DNA from: an uncultured Clostridia bacterium
GTDB taxonomy: Bacteria > Bacillota > Clostridia > Oscillospirales > Ruminococcaceae
Direction: 5' to 3'
NCBI GenBank assembly: GCA_944382845.1
Contig: CALWNN010000082.1
Location: 1 to 64,000, forward strand
DNA: 64,000 nt
Shown here: positions 28,249-37,616 of the stretch, piece by piece
How positions within the stretch are numbered: the first letter of the stretch is position 1
Layout of the letters: the number at the start of each line of letters is the position of its first letter
Program-made: the position numbers and the translations under genes
The notes under the pieces: generated by a model
Databases searched by the model: none
Seen by the model: the letters and a program-made list of their open reading frames with translations, nothing else
Told to the model about the DNA's origin: nothing

Positions 28249-30558
28249 TCAATTATTAACAAAAACGTCAAGAACGCAAACTGAAATGTCGTCACTTTTT
28301 ACATTTTCGCCACATTTTGATTTACCCTTTTCGGACATTGCCGCCACAAGTTCGGCTGCCTGAGCAGGATCAAAGTCATTATTTAAAAATTCTTCTGCTG
28401 CTTTTATAATTGTCTCTTCCGATACTCCGTCTGAAGCAATAATTATCCTGTCACCGTCAGCAAGCTTTATTTCACGGCAGGCAGGGAGAGTTTCTGCAAG
28501 TATGCCCAGAGGAAATGTTTTTTCCTCAACCTTTACAAGATCTCTTCCGCGGCTTATGTAGCTCGGAGCCGCTCCTGCTTTTACAAATCTTGCGGTTTTT
28601 CTGCAAAGATCAACGATAACAAGGTCTGCTGTTGCAAAGGATTCGTCCCATCCCTTAACCCTGAGAATGGAATTTATAAGTCTGAATGATGTTTCGGGAG
28701 AAATACCCGACGCTAAAAATCTCGAAACAAGAGATACCGCAAATGAAGAATCGAGTTTTGCGCGTTTTCCCGTACCCATGCCGTCAGACAGAATAACTGC
28801 GTATTCCGATCTGCTCAGCCAGATGCGTTCAAGAGTATCTCCGCTTAAAGATTCGTTTTTGGATGTAAGCTGAGCGATACCGCTTTTTATCTGGCAATCG
28901 GGGCGAGGACAGAACAAAAGCCTGTTCATGCCGTCTGTTGCGCTTACAACCGGCATATCCAGCTCACAATCGATAATGACCCCTATATCTACAGTCATTT
29001 TCACAAAGTCGGCATTTACCTGGGACGATGAAAATATTTCAACTCTCTTCATTGAGTTTTCATCATTGTAAACGCAAACCTTTACGCCGGCAATTCCTTG
29101 TTTTGACATATATCTTTTTACCCTTTCGGAAAGAGCGGCGTCTACCTCTGTGATTTTTTCGACTTTATAAGAAAGGTCTGAAAGAAGGTCTTCCATGGCA
29201 AGAAGCTGTTCAGAAAGAAGCTCTCTTAAATCAGTAATTTTTCTGTTTTCTGTTCTTTCGCACAAAACCGAGGAATATTCATTGTTAAAGGTTTCTAAGA
29301 GCTTTGTTCCGCAAATGCAGTCAGGAACAAGCATTAAAAGGGTTTGCGAGTCTATTCTTCCCTTTTGTTCTATCTCTTTTTCAAGCTGTATAAAGGAAAG
29401 CATGGTTTTGGGCTTGTGTTCTTTCCAGCAGTTTTCTTTCATTTTGCAGCTTGTGCAGACAGTGCATCTGACCCGTTGAGAAAGGGGAGCGACAGCTTTT
29501 TTCTTCTCAAGAGTATCTGAAATAGAAAGAAGTCTGCGCCTTACATCCTTTAAAGTTCCGGAAGTAAATTTAAGCCGCGATGACGCAGTCTGACCCACTA
29601 TATATACAGCTCTTGAATTTCCGCCTATATATTTAAATAGATTTCTTATTCTGTTTTCGGGAATTGCTGCAAAAACAACGGCTCCCACAGCAAAATTTAG
29701 AAGCATCGGAAAAGTGCTTCCGCTATAACCCACAGCCATAAGTCCGATAGCACAGGCGAAAACAAAAGCAAGTGCGGTAACTACGGCTCCTCCGGCAGAC
29801 AGGGCTCCGCAGAGAAGTCCGCTGACAGACAGAAGAAGTGTGTTATGTGCAAGCTCAGGGGAATATATAAGCACAGCGCAGGTTGTAAGAGCGCCGCACA
29901 CTGCGCCCCCTATATGGCTGTATTTTCTTGCTGAAAAAAGTATAGCAATTGTTCCGAAAACTATTCCTATATTGACATTAAATATTTCAACTGAGGAAAG
30001 AGTCGACGTCAATACAACATAAATTATCCCAACTGATGCGCCGTTTGTTCCGTTAAGATCAAGGATTCCGTCTGTGCCTGCCCGGTTTTTTGCATCAGAA
30101 ACAAAATATACAAGACAGCCGCACAGCACCGAAAACAGCAGTCTGTATCCAAAAAGCGCCGGATCAAAACCAGAAAAAGCAGATGTAATTACGGTTGATG
30201 CAAGCATTGCGCCGCTTGTTATAAAAGCCTTGTTAACAAGAATATTTTTTCTTGCGATATTAAAATGATCAACAACAAATTCGCCGGCAAATATGAATAC
30301 CATTGAAGAAAGCTGAAACAAGCCCTGCCTTAATTCACCAATTACTATGTATGTCACAGCAGCCGCCAGAAACGCAAAAATACCGCAGCTTCCCGAAACG
30401 GCGGCAACCACTGCATTCACCGGAGACAAATATCCCAGAATGGTGCTTCTTGTGGCTGCAACGCTTAATATCACTGTCAGAAAAATGGCTGCGGTCTGTC
30501 TTATGATGTTTTGCTCGGCAAGTTCAGTTGCCTTTATTTTTTCCTTTGCTTTTAACAT
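28249..30558 (-). CDS. spoIIE: stage II sporulation protein E (PP2C phosphatase)
   Basis: SpoIIE dephosphorylates SpoIIAA to activate sigma-F in the forespore and helps asymmetric division. The 769-aa protein has a long N-terminal membrane part (about residues 20-310, around ten helices), a central region with a cysteine cluster (VRCTVCTSCKMKENCW) and a PP2C domain with ILSDGMGTGKRA and IIASDGVSEE metal-site aspartates. It implies that the lineage has a sporulation programme. A palindrome TATCAGT-TT-ACTGATA lies upstream at 30584-30599. Confidence 0.92.
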   Translation of the reverse strand: MLKAKEKIKATELAEQNIIRQTAAIFLTVILSVAATRSTILGYLSPVNAVVAAVSGSCGIFAFLAAAVTYIVIGELRQGLFQLSSMVFIFAGEFVVDHFNIARKNILVNKAFITSGAMLASTVITSAFSGFDPALFGYRLLFSVLCGCLVYFVSDAKNRAGTDGILDLNGTNGASVGIIYVVLTSTLSSVEIFNVNIGIVFGTIAILFSARKYSHIGGAVCGALTTCAVLIYSPELAHNTLLLSVSGLLCGALSAGGAVVTALAFVFACAIGLMAVGYSGSTFPMLLNFAVGAVVFAAIPENRIRNLFKYIGGNSRAVYIVGQTASSRLKFTSGTLKDVRRRLLSISDTLEKKKAVAPLSQRVRCTVCTSCKMKENCWKEHKPKTMLSFIQLEKEIEQKGRIDSQTLLMLVPDCICGTKLLETFNNEYSSVLCERTENRKITDLRELLSEQLLAMEDLLSDLSYKVEKITEVDAALSERVKRYMSKQGIAGVKVCVYNDENSMKRVEIFSSSQVNADFVKMTVDIGVIIDCELDMPVVSATDGMNRLLFCPRPDCQIKSGIAQLTSKNESLSGDTLERIWLSRSEYAVILSDGMGTGKRAKLDSSFAVSLVSRFLASGISPETSFRLINSILRVKGWDESFATADLVIVDLCRKTARFVKAGAAPSYISRGRDLVKVEEKTFPLGILAETLPACREIKLADGDRIIIASDGVSEETIIKAAEEFLNNDFDPAQAAELVAAMSEKGKSKCGENVKSDDISVCVLDVFVNN

Positions 30559-30652
30559 ATTATCTCCGTCCTTTTATGTATTTATATCAGTAAACTGATA
30601 ATAACACACAAGAACACAGAAAAATGTCGGAATCACGTTATATTTTAATTTT

Positions 30653-31513
30653 TCAAAGCACAGATTTTAATTTACGGGCAAAAGCGACAAAATCCTCCAT
30701 GGAAAGTTGCTCAGGTCTTACAGACAAACTTAGTCCAAGACTGTCTATAACGCTGTTCACCTTGGATTTTTCAATGCCCATTGCGCACGAAACTGAGTTT
30801 GAAAGTGTCTTTCGCCGCTGTTCAAACGCAGCCCTTACAGTTTTAAAAAAGAATTTTTCATCAGTTACTCCCTCCGGAGTTTTTTCCCTTATGTCAAATC
30901 TTACAACACAGCTGTCTACGTTAGGGGGAGGCATAAAGCTTCCTCTTGAAACGTTGAAAAGCATTTGTGGAACGCTGAAATAATTCACGGCAACTGTTAC
31001 AGCTCCCATTTCCCTGCTTTGCATCGGCGAGCAAAGACGGACTCCGGCTTCCTTCTGAACCATGACCGTTATCGATTTTATCGGAAGTCTGTTTTCAAGA
31101 AGAGTCATTATCACGGGAGAAGTTATATAATAGGGCAGATTTGCACACACTGCGACCTCAAGCCCCTGAAATTCGTCTTTTATAAGCTTTTTAAGGTCGG
31201 TTTTCATAACATCGGCATTTATAATTTTTACATTTCGGTGTTCTGAAAGTGTTTCATCAAGAACGGGAATAAGCCTTTTGTCTATCTCGATGGCAACTAC
31301 CTTATCCGCTCTTTTTGCAAGCTCGTTAGTCAATACGCCGATACCGGTACCAATCTCAATTATGCCAAATCCTTTTTTGGCATTGCCCATTTCAGCAATT
31401 TTCGGACAGACTGACGGATTTACAAGAAAGTTCTGTCCAAGCTGCTTTGAAAATTTAAAATCGTGTCGTTCAAGTATATCCTTTATAACCCTTATATTCG
31501 AAAGATTATCCAT
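30653..31513 (-). CDS. rsmA: 16S rRNA dimethyladenosine transferase
   Basis: RsmA (KsgA) dimethylates two adjacent adenosines in helix 45 of 16S rRNA. The 286-aa enzyme shows QLGQNFLVNPSV, the SAM loop IEIGTGIGVLTNELA and the catalytic NLPYYITSP, with a normal C-terminal helical domain. AAAGGAG lies before the ATG. It is not adjacent to the RNase M5-like gene, unlike in Bacillus. Confidence 0.95.
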   Translation of the reverse strand: MDNLSNIRVIKDILERHDFKFSKQLGQNFLVNPSVCPKIAEMGNAKKGFGIIEIGTGIGVLTNELAKRADKVVAIEIDKRLIPVLDETLSEHRNVKIINADVMKTDLKKLIKDEFQGLEVAVCANLPYYITSPVIMTLLENRLPIKSITVMVQKEAGVRLCSPMQSREMGAVTVAVNYFSVPQMLFNVSRGSFMPPPNVDSCVVRFDIREKTPEGVTDEKFFFKTVRAAFEQRRKTLSNSVSCAMGIEKSKVNSVIDSLGLSLSVRPEQLSMEDFVAFARKLKSVL

Positions 31514-31603
31514 AATTCATCTCCTTTTAATTTAATTTTAACACTGCAAACTGTATATGTCAAGAAATCTTCAATTGAATATAAATTTTTTATCAGGAGA
31601 TAA

Positions 31604-31819
31604 TATAACCAAGTTGCCGACGTCCCCCTGCCGAGTATTCGGCAGATCAGCCTCCTATGGGATGATATGCCTCCTATAGGAGACAGGTTGCTTTTCGTCG
31701 CAACGTGATTAAGCACAGCTCTGAAAGAGATGTTTAGCTCTGAAAGAGATGTTTAGCTCTGAAAGAGATGTTTAGCTCTGAAAGAGATGTAATTATCAAT
31801 ACTTTGCTTCGATTTAAAA
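31604..31819 (+). repeat. dispersed modular repeat, copy 2
   Basis: The copy has TATAACCAAGTTGCCGACG, a palindromic CTGCCGAGTATTCGGCAG module, a GTTGCTTTTCGTCGCAAC hairpin, GTGATTAAGCACAG and then four tandem 19-bp units of AGCTCTGAAAGAGATGTTT (31713-31793). It ends with ATTATCAATACTTTGCTTCG and ATTTAAAA, shared with copy 3. It directly precedes the ribosome binding site of the 77-aa ORF. Confidence 0.85.
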
Positions 31820-31837
31820 TTGCAAAGGAGGTATTTC

Positions 31838-32071
31838 ATGCAGTCAAAAAAATATTCATGCGCAGAGGAAATTCCCGCAAGACTTCAAAAGGAGCTTTTT
31901 TCAGATCATCTTGCTTTACAGCGTTTTTCCGCACTGTCTTCTCCTCAAAAACAAAATGTTATCAACGCTGCAAATCACACTTGCAACCAGAATGAAATGA
32001 AATTCATACTATCTCATATGGAAAAACCGGAATCCACAAATCTAATAAATCACTGTCCGGAGATCAAGTAG
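31838..32071 (+). CDS. 77-aa hypothetical protein
   Basis: ATG at 31838 follows AAAGGAGG by seven bases. The peptide contains EEIPARLQKELFSDHLALQRFSALSS and NAANHTCNQNEMKFILSHM, a helical composition that faintly recalls the C-terminal helix region of YdeI/OmpD-associated proteins, but too weakly for an assignment. A longer reading from TTG at 31820 would place the ribosome binding site inside the gene. It lies between a repeat copy and the purE leader, and is the only gene of its unit. Confidence 0.6.
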   Translation: MQSKKYSCAEEIPARLQKELFSDHLALQRFSALSSPQKQNVINAANHTCNQNEMKFILSHMEKPESTNLINHCPEIK

Positions 32072-32126
32072 TCAAATTGTACAATTATTATTAACCGATT
32101 TGTTATAAATTTTATGCTTTTCAGTG

Positions 32127-32155
32127 TTGAAATTCATGTTAAATTGCTGTAAAAT
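32127..32155 (+). promoter_or_regulatory. promoter of the purine operon leader
   Basis: TTGAAA (32127-32132) and TAAAAT (32150-32155) are spaced 17 bp. Transcription should begin near 32162, about 255 nt before purE. Confidence 0.6.
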
Positions 32156-32161
32156 TAAATT

Positions 32162-32417
32162 GTAGTGTTTTGCATATTTAATATGTAAAAATAATCGGTT
32201 CGGGTGAGGTATGAGGGTCATGTTCAAAAGATCAGAAAAGATGAATTCTTCTTGTTCATATTTTTCACAGTCAGGTTTTTTCCCTTTTTCGGATATGACC
32301 TCTTGTTTGCTGCACTTAAATGGCATTTTCATACCTGAAAATCCTGCTGCAACGGTATAGTTGCAGCTTTTTTTATTTCCCGTCTGAAAATTCACTTTGA
32401 AAGGATGGTTATACAGC
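32162..32417 (+). ncRNA. structured leader RNA of purE operon (unidentified; 6S-like or attenuator)
   Basis: A long rod can be drawn by eye: CGGG/CCTG, AGGTATG (32207-32213)/CATACCT (32330-32336), GGTCAT (32216-32221)/ATGACC (32295-32300), ATCAGAAAAG (32231-32240)/TTTTTCGGAT (32285-32294) with one mismatch, and ATGAA/TTCAT. A 29-nt asymmetric segment lies on the 3' side between stems. An intrinsic terminator follows. The overall long-hairpin shape and size recall 6S RNA, but a metabolite-responsive attenuator is equally possible. It lacks the known purine riboswitch core. Confidence 0.45.
32346..32377 (+). terminator. intrinsic terminator in the purE leader
   Basis: GCTGCAAC (32346-32353) and GTTGCAGC (32360-32367) form a perfect stem with loop GGTATA, followed by seven T. 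It lies 40 bp before the purE start, so readthrough must be regulated or partial. Confidence 0.85.
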
Positions 32418-32912
32418 ATGAAAAAAGTAGCTGTTATTATGGGCTCGGACAGCGATATGCCTGTTGTTGCAAATGCGATAAAGGAGCTTAAAAATTATGG
32501 AGTTCCATATGAAGCTCACGTTATGAGTGCTCACAGAACACCTGCTCTTGCCGCCGAATTTGCATCAAGCGCAAAAGCAAACGGTTTTGGAGTTATTATC
32601 TGTGCTGCCGGTATGGCGGCTCACCTTGCAGGGGTAATTGCAGGACACACGACACTCCCGGTTATCGGTATTCCTATCAAATCAACATTTGAAGGACTTG
32701 ACGCACTTCTGGCTACAGTTCAGATGCCGTCTGGTATCCCGGTTGCGACCGTTGCGGTAAACGGTGCTAAAAACGCCGCTCTTCTTGCAATTGAAATGCT
32801 TGCTCTTTCAGACGACGGACTTGCCGCAAAGCTTGAAAAAGCAAAGACAGACATGATAGACGGCGTTATGAAAAAGGATACCAAGCTTCAGGAAGATCTT
32901 AAAAATATCTGA
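32418..32912 (+). CDS. purE: N5-carboxyaminoimidazole ribonucleotide mutase
   Basis: PurE produces CAIR in purine synthesis. The 164-aa protein has the class I motifs MGSDSDMPV, SAHRTP and AAGMAAHLAGVIA. ATG at 32418 follows GAAAGGA; an upstream in-frame ATG at 32397 would put the ribosome binding site inside the gene. No purK partner is in this operon. It is the first of nine purine genes on one strand. Confidence 0.95.
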   Translation: MKKVAVIMGSDSDMPVVANAIKELKNYGVPYEAHVMSAHRTPALAAEFASSAKANGFGVIICAAGMAAHLAGVIAGHTTLPVIGIPIKSTFEGLDALLATVQMPSGIPVATVAVNGAKNAALLAIEMLALSDDGLAAKLEKAKTDMIDGVMKKDTKLQEDLKNI

Positions 32913-32942
32913 AAAATATATTTTGATACGGAGGAATTTAAA

Positions 32943-33659
32943 ATGGAAAACATTGTGAAGGCTGAACAGCTTTATGAGGGAAAAGCAAAGAAGGTTTTTG
33001 CTACAAACAACCCTGACTACGTTATCGTTGACTACAAGGACGACGCTACTGCTTTTAACGGCGAAAAAAAGGGCACTATTGTCGGAAAAGGATCTATCAA
33101 CAACAGAATGACGAACTATATGTTCAAGCTCCTTGAAAAAGAGGGAGTTCCTACTCATTTTGTTGAAGAGATAAACGACAGGGAAACTATCGTTAAGAAA
33201 GTTGAAATTGTTCCTCTTGAAGTTATCGTAAGAAATGTTGCAGCAGGAAGCTTTTCAAAGAAGCTCGGCATTGCCGAGGGTACTCCTTTAAAACAGCCTA
33301 CTCTTGAATTCAGCTACAAGAACGACGACCTCGGCGACCCGTTTATAAACAGCTACTACGCTTTGGGTCTCGGACTTGCAACTCAGGAGGAAATTGACGT
33401 TATCACAAAGTACGCTTTTATGGTAAACGACTTTATGTTAAAATTCTTCAAAGGTCTTAACATTGACCTTATCGATTTCAAGATCGAATTCGGAAGATTC
33501 CACGGCAAAATCATTCTTGCCGATGAGATCTCACCGGATACCTGTCGTTTCTGGGATTCTACAACTCACGAAAAGCTTGACAAGGACAGATTCCGCAGAG
33601 ACATGGGCGGCGTTGAGGACGCATATCAGGAAATCATGAAGCGTCTTATGGGAGAATAA
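32943..33659 (+). CDS. purC: SAICAR synthetase
   Basis: PurC condenses CAIR with aspartate using ATP. The 238-aa protein has [12 protein letters not shown] at the start, [18 protein letters not shown], and [10 protein letters not shown] and [15 protein letters not shown], all diagnostic. GGAGG precedes the ATG. It follows purE by 30 bp and ends five bases before the PurF paralogue. Confidence 0.95.
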   Translation: MENIVKAEQLYEGKAKKVFATNNPDYVIVDYKDDATAFNGEKKGTIVGKGSINNRMTNYMFKLLEKEGVPTHFVEEINDRETIVKKVEIVPLEVIVRNVAAGSFSKKLGIAEGTPLKQPTLEFSYKNDDLGDPFINSYYALGLGLATQEEIDVITKYAFMVNDFMLKFFKGLNIDLIDFKIEFGRFHGKIILADEISPDTCRFWDSTTHEKLDKDRFRRDMGGVEDAYQEIMKRLMGE

Positions 33660-33664
33660 ACTAT

Positions 33665-35086
33665 ATGGGTGGATTCTTCGGTGCAGTTTCTTCAAACGAC
33701 TGCGTTCAGGACGTATTTTTCGGAACTGACTATCACTCGCATCTTGGCACGAGGCGCGGAGGCATGACAAGCTATTCACCGGAGCTTGGCTTTCAGCGCA
33801 ACATTCACAGCATAGAAAACTCACCATTCCGTACAAAGTTTGAAAAAGACGTTGAGAAAATGAGAGGAAACATCTGTATCGGCTGTATCAGCGACACAGA
33901 TCCTCAGCCTATTATGGTAAGATCCAAGCTCGGTCTTTTCGCAATCTGTTCTATCGGAATCATCACAAACGCCGATGAACTTACTGAAGAGCTTATTGAC
34001 AAAGGCTGTGCAAACTTTGAAACCATGAGCAGCGGAAATATCAATTCCGGAGGACTTATAGGCTCTCTCATTGCTCAGAAGGATTCCTTTGTAGAAGGAA
34101 TAAGATATGCTCAGCAAAAAATAAACGGCACAATGAGTCTTGTTATAATGACAAAGGACTGCATTATTGCCGCAAGGGATAAGGACGGCAGACTTCCTAT
34201 AATTATAGGAAAGCGTTCGGACGGGTTCTGCTTCTCTTTTGAGAGCTTTGCTTTTCAGAAGCTTGGCTATCAGACCTGCCACGAGCTTAAAGCCGGCGAA
34301 ATCACAAAGATCACAAAAGACGGGTACGAAATAATCTCAGAAGGAACGGATGAAATGAAGATCTGCACCTTCCTGTGGACTTATTACGGTTATCCGAATG
34401 CCTGCTACGAGGGCGTAAACGTTGAGGCTATGAGACTCAGAAACGGAGAAATAATGGCTGAAACGGACATTAAAAACGGCAGGTTGCCCGATGTAGACTA
34501 CGTTTGCGGAGTTCCCGATTCGGGGATTCCCCATGCTATTGGTTACGCAAACAAAAGCGGTATCCCTTTCGCAAGACCTTTTATTAAATACACTCCCACA
34601 TGGCCAAGAAGCTTTATGCCACAGAACCAGTCAATGAGAAACAAAGTTGCTAAGATGAAGCTTATCCCTGTTCACGAGCTTATCGAGGGAAAGAAGCTGC
34701 TCTTTGTTGACGACAGTATCGTAAGAGGCACTCAGATGAGGGAAACCGTTGAGTTTCTCTATGAAAACGGAGCGAAGGAAGTCCATATGCGATCGGCTTG
34801 TCCACCGATAATGTATGGCTGCAAATATCTTAATTTTTCAAGAAGCACATCGGAGCTTGAACTTATCGCAAGACAAATCATTGACGAAAAGGAAGGCGCC
34901 GAGGGGGGTAAATATATTGAAGAGTACAGCAATTCAAACACTGAGCGAGGCAGGATTCTGAGAGATGAAATTTGCCGCAGACTCAAGCTTACTTCTCTTG
35001 AATTTCAGTCATTCGAGGGAACTGTAAGGGCTGTTGGCATTGATAAGTGCCGGCTCTGCTCATATTGCTGGAACGGAAGGGAATGA
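33665..35086 (+). CDS. PurF paralogue lacking the glutaminase nucleophile
   Basis: This 473-aa protein aligns with amidophosphoribosyltransferase over its full length, but begins MGGFFGAVSSND where active PurF exposes a cysteine as residue 1, so glutamine hydrolysis should be impossible. The PRPP loop FVDDSIVRGTQ (about 347-357) is intact. Cysteines matching Fe-S ligands remain: ICTFLWTYY, SACPP and the C-terminal CRLC (462-465). It could use free ammonia, bind PRPP as a sensor, or act as partner of the normal PurF encoded eight bases downstream. Confidence 0.82.
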   Translation: MGGFFGAVSSNDCVQDVFFGTDYHSHLGTRRGGMTSYSPELGFQRNIHSIENSPFRTKFEKDVEKMRGNICIGCISDTDPQPIMVRSKLGLFAICSIGIITNADELTEELIDKGCANFETMSSGNINSGGLIGSLIAQKDSFVEGIRYAQQKINGTMSLVIMTKDCIIAARDKDGRLPIIIGKRSDGFCFSFESFAFQKLGYQTCHELKAGEITKITKDGYEIISEGTDEMKICTFLWTYYGYPNACYEGVNVEAMRLRNGEIMAETDIKNGRLPDVDYVCGVPDSGIPHAIGYANKSGIPFARPFIKYTPTWPRSFMPQNQSMRNKVAKMKLIPVHELIEGKKLLFVDDSIVRGTQMRETVEFLYENGAKEVHMRSACPPIMYGCKYLNFSRSTSELELIARQIIDEKEGAEGGKYIEEYSNSNTERGRILRDEICRRLKLTSLEFQSFEGTVRAVGIDKCRLCSYCWNGRE

Positions 35087-35093
35087 TTTTTAA

Positions 35094-36533
35094 TTGGTAA
35101 CAGGTCTCCACGAAGAATGCGGCGTATTCGGTATTTTCTCAAATGAAACAGCCGATGTGGCTTCTCAGGTCTATGTAGGGCTTTATGCTCTCCAGCACAG
35201 AGGTCAGGAAAGCTGCGGAATAGTAGTAAATGACGACGGACTTTTCAGGTACCACAAGGATCTGGGACTTGTTCACGAGGTGTTTAACAAGGACACTCTT
35301 GCCTCGCTTGGACAAGGAAATATCGCTATCGGTCACGTCAGATACTCAACTACCGGAAACAGCAACCGCTCAAACGCTCAGCCTCTTGTAGTAAGACACG
35401 TTAAGGGTCCAATGTCAATTGCACATAACGGAAACCTTGTAAATGCAAGAGAATTAAGAGAACAGTTTGAACTTGGCGGCGCAATCTTCCACAACACCAA
35501 CGACACAGAAGTTATTTCGTACACTATCACCAAAGAGAGACTTACCGCACCATCTATTGAAGTAGCTGTTGAAAGAGCTATGAATACCATCAGAGGAGCT
35601 TATTCAATTCTTGTAATGTCTCCTAAAAAGCTTATTGCGGCAAGAGATCCAAACGGATTTCGTCCTCTTTCTATCGGAAAGACAGACAACGGATATGTGG
35701 TTTCCTCCGAGACCTGCGCTTTTGACAGCATCGGAGCTAAATTCATAAGAGACATACTTCCCGGCGAGGTGGTTGTAATAAGCGAAAACGGAATAAAATC
35801 TATTACCACACACTGCAAAGCAAAGAGTACTATCTGCGTATTTGAATATATTTACTTTGCTAGACCAGACTCTGTCATTGAAGGCTCAAGCGTTCATATG
35901 GCAAGACTGAGAGCCGGAAAATATCTTTGGAGAGAGCATCCCGTTGAGGCGGACGTTGTTATCGGAGTTCCCGATTCGGGACTTGACGCCGCTTTGGGCT
36001 TTTCACAGGAAAGCGGTATCCCGTACGGAATAGGATTTATCAAAAACAGGTATATCGGCAGAACATTTATTCAGCCTACTCAGGCAGAAAGAACAAACTC
36101 GGTTAAAATCAAACTGAATGCAATTTCAAGCACTGTAAAAGGCAAAAGAGTCGTTATGATCGACGACAGTATCGTTAGAGGAACAACTTGTGCAAGGATA
36201 GTTAAACTTCTTCGTGACGCAGGAGCAAAGGAAGTTCATGTAAGAATTTCATGTCCTCCGTTTATTGCCCCATGCTATTTCGGAACCGATATCGATGCTA
36301 AGGACAAGCTTATCGCCTGCAGGATGTCTATCCCTGAAATATGCGAGTCCATAGGCGCTGACAGTCTGGGTTATCTGAGCGTTGAAAGCGTTAAAAAGCT
36401 TGCGGGAAATTCCGACTGCGATTTCTGCGTTGGCTGTTTTACCGAGAAATATCCTATTGAAGTACCCAAAGAAATGCCAAAGGATAAATTTGAAAGCAAA
36501 ATTTCTGACCGTTTGCAGATGACGGTCGACTAA
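35094..36533 (+). CDS. purF: amidophosphoribosyltransferase
   Basis: PurF makes phosphoribosylamine from PRPP and glutamine, the first committed step. A TTG at 35094 starts an eight-residue propeptide MVTGLHEE before catalytic Cys9 in CGVFGIF. LYALQHRGQES follows, and the PRPP motif VMIDDSIVRGTT is at about 355-366; FEYIYFARPDS and CDFCVGCF carry the expected cluster cysteines. 479 aa is normal. The upstream stop and this start are almost coupled to the defective paralogue. Confidence 0.94.
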   Translation: MVTGLHEECGVFGIFSNETADVASQVYVGLYALQHRGQESCGIVVNDDGLFRYHKDLGLVHEVFNKDTLASLGQGNIAIGHVRYSTTGNSNRSNAQPLVVRHVKGPMSIAHNGNLVNARELREQFELGGAIFHNTNDTEVISYTITKERLTAPSIEVAVERAMNTIRGAYSILVMSPKKLIAARDPNGFRPLSIGKTDNGYVVSSETCAFDSIGAKFIRDILPGEVVVISENGIKSITTHCKAKSTICVFEYIYFARPDSVIEGSSVHMARLRAGKYLWREHPVEADVVIGVPDSGLDAALGFSQESGIPYGIGFIKNRYIGRTFIQPTQAERTNSVKIKLNAISSTVKGKRVVMIDDSIVRGTTCARIVKLLRDAGAKEVHVRISCPPFIAPCYFGTDIDAKDKLIACRMSIPEICESIGADSLGYLSVESVKKLAGNSDCDFCVGCFTEKYPIEVPKEMPKDKFESKISDRLQMTVD

Positions 36534-36564
36534 GTTATAAAATTATAGAGAGGAAAAAATCATT

Positions 36565-37599
36565 ATGAAAAGTTTTTCTGAAAGCTACAAGGAAGCCGGC
36601 GTTGACGTAACCGCAGGCTATAAGGCTGTTGAACTTATGAAACAGCACGTTGCAAGAACGATGACTTCCGGTGTTCTCAGCGGAATAGGCGGATTCGGCG
36701 GACTTTTTGAGCTTGATATGACAGGGATCACAAAGCCTGTGCTTGTTTCCGGCACTGACGGCGTTGGAACAAAGCTCAAGATCGCTTTCCTTATGGACAA
36801 GCACGACACAGTCGGTATAGACTGTGTTGCTATGTGTGTAAACGACATTATCTGCTGCGGCGCTAAACCTCAGTTTTTCCTTGACTACATTGCCGTAGGA
36901 AAAAACTACCCTGAAAAGGTAGCTGAGATCGTAAAGGGCGTTGCAGAGGGTTGCGTGCAGGCAGGCTGCGCTCTTATCGGAGGAGAAACCGCTGAGATGC
37001 CGGGCTTTTATCCTGTTGACGAGTACGACCTTGCAGGTTTTTCAGTCGGCGTTGTTGACAAGGACAAGATCATAAACCCTGACTGTCAGAAGGCAGGAGA
37101 CATTCTTATTGCCATCAAATCAAGCGGCGTTCACTCAAACGGATTTTCACTTGTAAGAAAGGTGTTTACCGTAAGCGAAGCCAACCTTGCAAGACACAAT
37201 TCCGATCTCGGAACAACTCTCGGAAACGTTCTGCTTACGCCAACTAAAATTTACGTTAAAGCAGTTATGAAACTTCTTGAAGAAGTAAAGGTAAAATCTA
37301 TTTCCCACATCACAGGCGGAGGATTTTACGAAAACATTCCTCGTTCTCTTCCAAAGGGAATTTCAGCTAAGATTGAAAGAAGCGCAGTTCAGGTTCTTCC
37401 TATTTTCAAGCTTATTCAGGAAACAGGAAAGATTCCGGAAAGAGATATGTTCAATACCTTCAACATGGGTGTCGGAATGATCGTTTGCGTTGATAAGGCT
37501 GACGCTGACAAGGCAGTTGCGGCTATCAATTCAACAGGAGAAGAGGCTTACGTTTTGGGCGAGCTTGTTGAAAGCGACGAGGGAGTAATTATCTGCTGA
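36565..37599 (+). CDS. purM: phosphoribosylformylglycinamidine cyclo-ligase
   Basis: PurM closes the imidazole ring to AIR. The 344-aa protein has [51 protein letters not shown] and [11 protein letters not shown], matching the family end to end. It follows purF by 31 bp with GAGAGGA before the ATG. Confidence 0.96.
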   Translation: MKSFSESYKEAGVDVTAGYKAVELMKQHVARTMTSGVLSGIGGFGGLFELDMTGITKPVLVSGTDGVGTKLKIAFLMDKHDTVGIDCVAMCVNDIICCGAKPQFFLDYIAVGKNYPEKVAEIVKGVAEGCVQAGCALIGGETAEMPGFYPVDEYDLAGFSVGVVDKDKIINPDCQKAGDILIAIKSSGVHSNGFSLVRKVFTVSEANLARHNSDLGTTLGNVLLTPTKIYVKAVMKLLEEVKVKSISHITGGGFYENIPRSLPKGISAKIERSAVQVLPIFKLIQETGKIPERDMFNTFNMGVGMIVCVDKADADKAVAAINSTGEEAYVLGELVESDEGVIIC

Positions 37600-37616
37600 T
37601 AAAAAAGGAGTAATCT

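Noticed and set aside
30559-30652. Spo0A box upstream of spoIIE
   Set aside because: TGTCGGA near 30625 differs from the TGTCGAA consensus and stands alone; not enough to claim regulation.
31713-31793. Tandem repeats that look like a CRISPR array
   Set aside because: Units are 19 bp head to tail with no spacers, fold as small hairpins, and no cas gene is near; they belong to the dispersed repeat.
32162-32417. Purine (guanine/adenine) riboswitch before purE
   Set aside because: The conserved three-way junction core and the loop sequences of that class are not present.
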